From positions 1 through 49,437 of the forward strand of contig LLYT01000009.1 of NCBI GenBank assembly GCA_002049545.1: DNA of 49,437 bases, given 5' to 3'. Positions 44,155 through 49,437 of the stretch are shown piece after piece. How positions within the stretch are numbered: position 1 is the stretch's first letter; every line of letters begins with the position of its first letter. The stretch comes from Deltaproteobacteria bacterium tcs-42. Its GTDB lineage: Bacteria; Desulfobacterota; Desulfuromonadia; Desulfuromonadales; Geopsychrobacteraceae. Position numbers and translations under genes: made by a program. The notes beneath the pieces are model-generated. The model ran no database searches, was not told where the DNA came from, and saw only the letters and a list, made by a program, of their open reading frames with translations.

Positions 44155-46455
44155 TTACGATTTTAAGGTCTTCTCTATAACATTCCTGAGCTCGTCCAGT
44201 GTGTAAGGTTTGGTCGCCACCCCTTTAAAACCATAATCGGTGTAGTGAGCCATGACCGGATCATTGGCATACCCGCTGGAAACAATCACCTTGGCATGGG
44301 GGTCAATATTCAGGATGCCTTTGATTGCATCCTTGCCCCCCATGCCACCGGGGATGGTCAGATCCATAATAACCAGATCATATGGGGTACCACTTTGCAG
44401 CGCCTGGCTGTAGAGCTTGATTGCTGTTTCCCCCTCTGCTGTTGATTCAACGCTGCAACCCAGTCTGGTCAACATCTCAGCGGTTATCGCCCGGATGATT
44501 TCTTCATCATCCATGCATAGCACTTTGAGCGATTGCCCTCCAAACAGGGGCTCTTCATGGGTCATGGAACTCTCTGTTGTAGGCTCTTCATCCACAGCAG
44601 GGAGATACAGGGTGAAGATGGTTCCATGCCCGACATCAGACTCGACCTGAATATGACCATCATGTTTCGTCACGATGGAATAGACCGTCGCCAGTCCCAG
44701 CCCCTGGCCAGTTTGCTTGGTGCTGAAGTAGGGATCAAAGATGTGGGTCAGGTCTTTTTCATCAATCCCTTCCCCTTCATCGCGAATCGTGGCTTGAATA
44801 TATTTTCCCGGTTTTATTGCTGGTACTGAAGAGTCGTCCGTATGCTCCCAGTTTTGTAGATTAATATATAAATGGCCACCTGTTGGCATCGCCTGAAAAG
44901 CATTGATGACCAGGTTTGAGAAAACCTGTTGAATCTGCCCTTTGTCGACTTGTGCTGTCCAGAGATTGTCAGCCTGCTCGAAGACCAGCTTGACATTGCT
45001 GCCCGAAAGATCAAACTCTGCAACTTCTTTTACCAGCTCTCCGAGATAGATATGATCCTTGATTGGCGCACCACCTTTGGCAAATGTCAGTAGTTTTCCA
45101 GTTAAATTTTTCGCCCGTTCCGCACTGATTTCAGCTTGATCGAGATACTTCATGCAGGGATGATTGTTTTCAGTGCGATTTTTTGCCATAGATATGTTGC
45201 CGAAAATACCGGAGAGAATATTATTGAAATCGTGAGCAAGGCCGCCAGAGAGCGTACCAATTTTTTCCAGTTGTTGCATTTTTTGCAATTCTTCACGCAT
45301 CCGGTACTCTTCAGTCACATCGCGGAAAACCAGGACAACCCCGGTTGTTTCCCCTCTATTGTTGAGGATAGGTGCTGCAGAATCTGCAATCTGTAGTTGC
45401 CGGCCGTTCCTGGCAACCAGAATAGTATGATTGGCCAGACCGACAACCTTTCCGGTTTTTATAGCTTTATCAACCGGATTCTCTGCAGTTTTGCCGGTTT
45501 TGGCATTTACGATATTAAAAACCTGCAGCAAGGATTGTCCTATAGCTTCTTCCGCTGTCCAACCGGTCAGCTGTTCTGCTATCGGGTTCATGCGGACAAT
45601 CGTGTGATGGATATCGGTGGCCATAACTGCATCCCCGATAGAATTCAGTGTGGTGCGGAGGTTTTCCTCGCTTTCACGCAAAGCCATTTCTGCCTGTTTA
45701 CGTTCATTAATCGCCGTATGTAATCCAATAAAGCGCACTGGCATGCCATTGTCATCCCACTCCACAATTTTTCCCTGAGCAAGAATCCACATCCAGGTCT
45801 CATGTTTGGTATGAAATCTAAACTCAGCAGTAAATTGACTTTTGTTTTGCTCAAGAGTTGATTGAATGATCGCTTTTGTCTGACTTATATCTTCCGGGTG
45901 AACACGTTTTTCCCATTCTTCAAAAGCACAGGGAAATTCATCTGGTTGATAGCCGGCTATGAGAAAATAGTTTTCATCAAAATAGACCTTATTGGTTTTC
46001 AGATTCCAGTCCCAGATACCACTGTTGGCTCCTTGCAGAGAAAAAGAGAGCCTTTCATTTTTTTCCAACAGATCCTGCTCTGCCAGTTTACGCACTGTAA
46101 TATTGGTAGCAATTTCCATGCGTACCAGTCGGCCATCCGGCCAGAGAACTGCCTGGTCACGACATTCGTACCACTCTTTATCGATAGTGTTCTGAAATTC
46201 CCAGATATAGGGCTTGTTTGGATTGCCATCTTTATCGAGCAGGCGGTTATTGGTGCAGAACGAGCAGGGACCCTCTTGACCCGACTGAAGTGTTGCCCAG
46301 CAGGTGTCACCAAGACTGCCACCAGATGTTTCGCGTGCCATTTTATTCATGAATAGAAGCTCGTAGGTCTGCATGTCGGCAACATATATGACCGCATCGA
46401 CAGAATCGAGCAGTGCGAGGTAGATCGAATCAGAAGTGGCAGTTTTCTCTGGCAT
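44155..46455 (-). CDS. Hybrid sensor histidine kinase, PAS-PAS-PAS-HisKA-HATPase-REC
   Basis: A 766-residue soluble kinase with no membrane segment. PAS1 (about 10-125) carries a cysteine cluster C52, C64, C67 (DTCWATL, GPCSFC). PAS2 (about 135-255) is of the PAS_3 type with VHPED and FRFHTKHETWMW. PAS3 (about 262-382) follows. HisKA has H408 in GGLAHDFNNIL, the family that phosphorylates via HDFNN. The ATPase has N, G1 (DEGEGID), F and G2 (TGQGLGLATVY) boxes. The C-terminal receiver has DDE and phospho-acceptor D698 (VIMDLTIPGG). The ATG at 46455 has GGAGG 8 nt ahead; an in-frame TTG at 46470 lies before that site. Output and partner are unknown. Confidence 0.94.
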   Translation of the reverse strand: MPEKTATSDSIYLALLDSVDAVIYVADMQTYELLFMNKMARETSGGSLGDTCWATLQSGQEGPCSFCTNNRLLDKDGNPNKPYIWEFQNTIDKEWYECRDQAVLWPDGRLVRMEIATNITVRKLAEQDLLEKNERLSFSLQGANSGIWDWNLKTNKVYFDENYFLIAGYQPDEFPCAFEEWEKRVHPEDISQTKAIIQSTLEQNKSQFTAEFRFHTKHETWMWILAQGKIVEWDDNGMPVRFIGLHTAINERKQAEMALRESEENLRTTLNSIGDAVMATDIHHTIVRMNPIAEQLTGWTAEEAIGQSLLQVFNIVNAKTGKTAENPVDKAIKTGKVVGLANHTILVARNGRQLQIADSAAPILNNRGETTGVVLVFRDVTEEYRMREELQKMQQLEKIGTLSGGLAHDFNNILSGIFGNISMAKNRTENNHPCMKYLDQAEISAERAKNLTGKLLTFAKGGAPIKDHIYLGELVKEVAEFDLSGSNVKLVFEQADNLWTAQVDKGQIQQVFSNLVINAFQAMPTGGHLYINLQNWEHTDDSSVPAIKPGKYIQATIRDEGEGIDEKDLTHIFDPYFSTKQTGQGLGLATVYSIVTKHDGHIQVESDVGHGTIFTLYLPAVDEEPTTESSMTHEEPLFGGQSLKVLCMDDEEIIRAITAEMLTRLGCSVESTAEGETAIKLYSQALQSGTPYDLVIMDLTIPGGMGGKDAIKGILNIDPHAKVIVSSGYANDPVMAHYTDYGFKGVATKPYTLDELRNVIEKTLKS

Positions 46456-46777
46456 GAGATTTCCCTCCAAGAAAATATGCGAACCAAGTCAGATGATTAT
46501 GCAAAAAAGTCCACGCTACGGCGTTACGCTGTTTTTGCAGGACCTCGACCGACAAGATGCAGCCCTTTACATCTGAAAAACCAGCACCCTTGCAGGACAA
46601 AATTTTTACATAGCCAGCCACTGCTTTATTTGCGAGGGCATCAAAGCAATAACGGAAAAGAACAGAATAATATTTTGTCCTGTTTTTATGTGGTTTTATC
46701 TTTCGGCAAAACTTGATAATATTCAAGGATAAAATGGCGTTTTAACCATTTGTCTTGGAAGCTGAAACGAACAAGGA

Positions 46778-46799
46778 TGTTAAGTTAATGTTAAGTTAA
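46778..46799 (+). promoter_or_regulatory. 11-bp tandem repeat upstream of the GGDEF-EAL promoter
   Basis: TGTTAAGTTAA occurs twice without a gap (46778-46788, 46789-46799), ending at the -35 box. Direct repeats with an 11-bp period are the usual binding pattern for OmpR/PhoB-family response regulators, and the complement contains TTAACA repeats like PhoP boxes. Confidence 0.55.
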
Positions 46800-46827
46800 T
46801 TGACATTGATGTCAATTAATATATAAT
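46796..46827 (+). promoter_or_regulatory. Promoter with overlapping palindromic operator
   Basis: TTGACA (46800-46805), 16-nt spacer, TATAAT (46822-46827): consensus hexamers. A perfect palindrome with 11-bp arms, TTAATTGACAT (46796-46806) and ATGTCAATTAA (46809-46819), 2 nt apart, covers the -35 box and spacer. A repressor bound here would block polymerase. Transcription would start about 75 nt before the GGDEF-EAL start codon. Confidence 0.75.
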
Positions 46828-46910
46828 GACTAATCGTTTGTTCCTGTATTTTCTATTCTTGACAAGACTTCATACTTTGGCAACCAAAGTGGGCAGGGCT
46901 GGGGATTGAA

Positions 46911-49001
46911 ATGAAGAGGCTGTTTTATAAGTTATCCCTACGGGGAAAACTGACATTCATTATTACCCTGACTAGCTGCCTGGTCCTGGTTTTAACCTTT
47001 ATTGCTATCATTGCTTTGCAATGGATGATATTGCGCGATGACCTTCTTCATGATGCTCAGATTTTAAGTCGCAAGATCAGTAAAAACTGTGCATCCGCAA
47101 TGGTAGTCAAAGATCAGCATGCGGCGAATTTAGCACTGGAACCATTGTCAGCGACCCATCGTATTGTTGGGGCCAGATTGTTTGATAACAAACTGAACAT
47201 TTTCGCCGAATTTCATCAAGACAAGCCAAAAGATCCAAAGATCGATAAGTTGAAAACGACGACCATTTTGCGTCAGGGACACATATTTACCTTTCTTTAT
47301 CTTGATGTTTTTGAGCCGGTGATCCATGAAGGTGAAATCGTCGGTCAATTGATGATTCGGGCTGACCTTGACAAGGTCAATAACATTATAATTCGTTATG
47401 TTTGGATTGGGATTGGGGTGTTTTTCGCCTATTCATTTTTGGCATTTTTACTGGCCAGCAGTTTGCAACGATTAGTCTCAGAACCGATAAAGTCTTTGGC
47501 TGCTTCAATGCGGACTGTTTCGCGGGAAAAAAATTTTTCTTATCGTGTTCAGAAAACAAGTCATGATGAACTGGGAAGGCTGTTTGATGGTTTCAATGAG
47601 ATGCTGTCGGAAATTGAGACTAGAGATCAGGAGTTATTGAACAGTCAAGTTCACCTTGAGTATCAGGCTCATCACGATCCCCTCACTCAGCTAGCAAACA
47701 GGCTGCTGTTCCACGATCGATTAGATCATTCCCTGGCTCGCGCCAGACGGATGAAATCCCGACTGGCAATTCTGTATATTGACCTGGACCGGTTCAAGAA
47801 TATCAACGATTCTCTTGGCCATGATGTCGGGGATAAAGTTCTTTGTGCTGTGTCCGAGCGAATGAACGGTCTGGTTAGAGAGACAGACACTTTGGCACGC
47901 ATGGGAGGGGATGAGTTTGTCATTATTCTGGAACAGTTGCGAAAAAATGAAGATGTTCAGCGTTACGTGGAGAGATTGCTCAAAGAACTGACCCGTCAAA
48001 TTGAAGTCTCAGATCACAAATTACATGTGAGCGCCAGTGTCGGGATCAGTCTTTATCCCGATAATGGTGACGATGCCGACAGTCTGATGCAAGCAGCTGA
48101 TATCGCCATGTATCAGGCCAAAAACAAGGGGAATAGTCTTTATCAGTTCTACTCTGCTGATATGGATAGTGATGCGCGTGAATCTCTGTTACTTGAAAAT
48201 CAGCTCCGCAATGCATTGAAGAAAAAACAACTGATTTTGCATTACCAACCGCAGTTTGAGTTGAAGACGGGTCGTTTGATTGGTTTTGAAGCTCTGATTC
48301 GTTGGCAGCACCCAGATTTGGGACTTGTTTCCCCCCTTGATTTCATTTCGCTAGCCGAAGAGACGGGTTTGATTGTTCCGATTGGTCAATGGGTTCTCTC
48401 TGAGGCCTGCACACAGATGAAAAAGATACAGGATCAGTGGCAGTTGCCACTCAGGGTGGCCGTCAATCTTTCACCACGCCAGTTTCTTCACCCTTCATTG
48501 GTGCAGACAGTCGCTGAAGTACTCTATCGCACCAAGTTGAAACCAGGTTTTCTAGAACTTGAGATTACCGAGAGCATGGTGATGGGTAATGTTGATCAGT
48601 CTATCAGCAAAATGAATGAATTTAATCGAATGGGCGTTGAATTGGCGATTGATGACTTTGGTATCGGCTATTCATCTCTGGAATATTTGAAAAAATTTCC
48701 AATTTCCAAATTAAAGATCGATCAGACTTTTGTCCGGGAACTGGGGATAAATGTTAACGATACTGCCATTGTCAATTCAGTTATTGCTCTTAGTAAAAAT
48801 ATGGGGCTGGAAGTTATTGCAGAGGGGATTGAGACCGTCGAACAATTGGATTTCTTGAAAAAAGAGGGCTGTGATCAAGGTCAGGGCTATTGGTTCAGTA
48901 AGCCTTTACCTGTCGCATCTCTGCCCGAATTTTTGAATTCTGTGATCAGCGATGACCCTGAGGCTCTTTCCAAAATGATGTACGAATCCAAGGAGACCTG
49001 A
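46911..49001 (+). CDS. Membrane-bound GGDEF-EAL protein (c-di-GMP turnover)
   Basis: A 696-residue protein: membrane helix (about 13-40), periplasmic sensor (about 45-155, CHASE8-like), second helix (about 160-185), HAMP linker (186-240), GGDEF domain (about 250-415), EAL domain (about 428-685). Both catalytic centres look intact: MGGDEF (332-336) and EAL (460-462) with ELEITES, AIDDFGIGYSS and EVIAEGIET. An inhibitory I-site RETD (323-326) sits five residues before GGDEF, so cyclase activity should be limited by product. The net activity (synthesis or breakdown of c-di-GMP) cannot be read from sequence. GGGG lies about 7 nt before the ATG. It is divergent from the hybrid kinase. Confidence 0.95.
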   Translation: MKRLFYKLSLRGKLTFIITLTSCLVLVLTFIAIIALQWMILRDDLLHDAQILSRKISKNCASAMVVKDQHAANLALEPLSATHRIVGARLFDNKLNIFAEFHQDKPKDPKIDKLKTTTILRQGHIFTFLYLDVFEPVIHEGEIVGQLMIRADLDKVNNIIIRYVWIGIGVFFAYSFLAFLLASSLQRLVSEPIKSLAASMRTVSREKNFSYRVQKTSHDELGRLFDGFNEMLSEIETRDQELLNSQVHLEYQAHHDPLTQLANRLLFHDRLDHSLARARRMKSRLAILYIDLDRFKNINDSLGHDVGDKVLCAVSERMNGLVRETDTLARMGGDEFVIILEQLRKNEDVQRYVERLLKELTRQIEVSDHKLHVSASVGISLYPDNGDDADSLMQAADIAMYQAKNKGNSLYQFYSADMDSDARESLLLENQLRNALKKKQLILHYQPQFELKTGRLIGFEALIRWQHPDLGLVSPLDFISLAEETGLIVPIGQWVLSEACTQMKKIQDQWQLPLRVAVNLSPRQFLHPSLVQTVAEVLYRTKLKPGFLELEITESMVMGNVDQSISKMNEFNRMGVELAIDDFGIGYSSLEYLKKFPISKLKIDQTFVRELGINVNDTAIVNSVIALSKNMGLEVIAEGIETVEQLDFLKKEGCDQGQGYWFSKPLPVASLPEFLNSVISDDPEALSKMMYESKET

Positions 49002-49064
49002 TATCTTTCCGGCAAAAACAGGACCACGAATCCTGCAGACAAGTTTAACCTTCTATTTGTTCAT

Positions 49065-49437
49065 TCAAATAATCTCTTGTTTAAGGCGTAAGAACTCTTC
49101 ACGAGTAATCAGCTCATCATCCAACATCTGACTCAGTCTGGATAACTCTTTGATTTGACGTGACTCTGACGACTCCAATTGCTTTGTTTCGGTGTCATTG
49201 TCGGCCTGAATTAATTTAATGCTGTCATCTTTATGCCCCACTCGCATGGTTGCCATCCCACCCATCAGACTGATTTCTAAGGTGCGATCAGTGAATGCCG
49301 GATCTGACATGAGATCACTGAGTTTTTGTTTGTGCTGTTTGAAGTAGTGATAAAAATAATCGGTTCTATCCACCAAAAAAAGGTGGATGTGACATAGTTT
49401 GACACAGTCATATGGGAACATAGCTCCAAAAGGAGGT
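49065..49437 (-). CDS. SHOCT-domain protein (5' end may lie beyond window)
   Basis: From the ATG at 49421 the protein has 118 residues, but the frame is open to the right edge, so it may be longer. The C-terminal 25 residues (LSRLSQMLDDELITREEFLRLKQEI) are a SHOCT motif, a short helical oligomerisation module found at the end of many unrelated proteins. The middle (EISLMGGMATMRVGHKDDSIKLIQ) could be a small beta-rich domain. GGAG lies only 2 nt before the ATG, which is too close for a good start and favours a start outside the window. Function unknown. Confidence 0.6.
   Translation of the reverse strand, partial: PPFGAMFPYDCVKLCHIHLFLVDRTDYFYHYFKQHKQKLSDLMSDPAFTDRTLEISLMGGMATMRVGHKDDSIKLIQADNDTETKQLESSESRQIKELSRLSQMLDDELITREEFLRLKQEII

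Larger units (their letters stand above)
46456..46910. other. 455-nt intergenic region, divergent signalling genes
   Basis: No credible gene. The left part (46500-46740) contains an exact 11-bp inverted repeat, CAGGACAAAAT (46593-46603) with ATTTTGTCCTG (46672-46682), followed on the plus strand by TTTTT, plus a related GCAGGAC at about 46536. A short stem ACGC/GCGT-type region surrounds 46515-46530. The right part holds the promoter elements of the GGDEF-EAL gene. The left part may be an interspersed repeat or encode a small RNA. Confidence 0.4.

Noticed and set aside
46430-46726. Minus-strand ORF of 98 codons between the kinase and GGDEF-EAL genes
   Set aside because: It overlaps the kinase start and its ribosome site and has no recognisable domain; more likely part of a repeat.
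49340-49395. ATCCACC/GGTGGAT hairpin with seven-A loop near the right edge
   Set aside because: It falls within the open SHOCT reading frame, and the A/T run is in the loop rather than after the stem, so it is not a terminator.

Overview
The window is a chromosomal segment of a Gram-negative bacterium with meso-diaminopimelate peptidoglycan. It is most likely a member of the Desulfuromonadia (Geobacter/Desulfuromonas/Pelobacter relatives). This rests on the composition of the division/cell-wall cluster, the caa3 oxidase with a haem-c-bearing subunit II, the PerR-rubrerythrin pair and the style of the signalling proteins; no marker gene was compared. There are no transposases, phage genes, rRNA genes or CRISPR arrays.

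Layout. (1) 1-4131, minus strand: an operon of two NosL-family proteins, a small membrane-anchored protein, an FtsX/MacB-type permease, its ATPase and a cysteine-bearing polytopic membrane protein that runs off the left edge. The last gene starts with GTG. (2) 4356-9798, plus strand, divergent: a SCO copper chaperone, an A2-type haem-copper oxidase in the order subunit I, III, IV, II, and a CtaB-type haem O synthase. Subunit II carries a CuA site and two tandem cytochrome c domains. The two divergent operons together look like an oxidase with its own copper-handling module. (3) 9986-12281, minus: acylphosphatase and DNA ligase LigA. (4) 12456-13712: a CNNM/CorB-type membrane protein. (5) 13927-31090: a long dcw cluster, mraZ-rsmH-ftsL-ftsI-murE-murF-mraY-murD-ftsW-murG-murC-ddl-ftsQ-ftsA-ftsZ. 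It is driven by a near-consensus promoter overlapped by 10-bp-periodic MraZ boxes, has very tight gene overlaps, has no murB, and is closed by a strong intrinsic terminator. (6) 31351-36007: a long-chain acyl-CoA synthetase, a radical SAM protein with a cysteine-rich tail, and an E2-type acyltransferase with no lipoyl domain. (7) 36024-36443, minus: a small lipoprotein. (8) 36695-40194: CydDC exporter without cydAB. (9) 40373-42693, minus: FtsH and tRNA-Thr(CGU). (10) 42778-43923: a PerR-type regulator, with a 7-1-7 operator on its own promoter, and rubrerythrin. (11) 44155-46455, minus: a PAS-PAS-PAS hybrid histidine kinase. (12) 46911-49001: a membrane GGDEF-EAL protein behind a promoter with an 11-bp tandem repeat and a 24-bp palindrome. 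(13) 49065 to the right edge, minus: a SHOCT-domain protein.

Most of the window is core metabolism: respiration, cell wall and division, and peroxide defence. The best candidate for an undescribed system is the NosL/ABC/polytopic-protein operon facing the caa3 operon. NosL normally serves nitrous-oxide reductase, whose CuA centre resembles that of oxidase subunit II, so I infer copper delivery or quality control for this oxidase. That function is inference. All start-site choices, promoters and hairpins were read by eye without any search tool.
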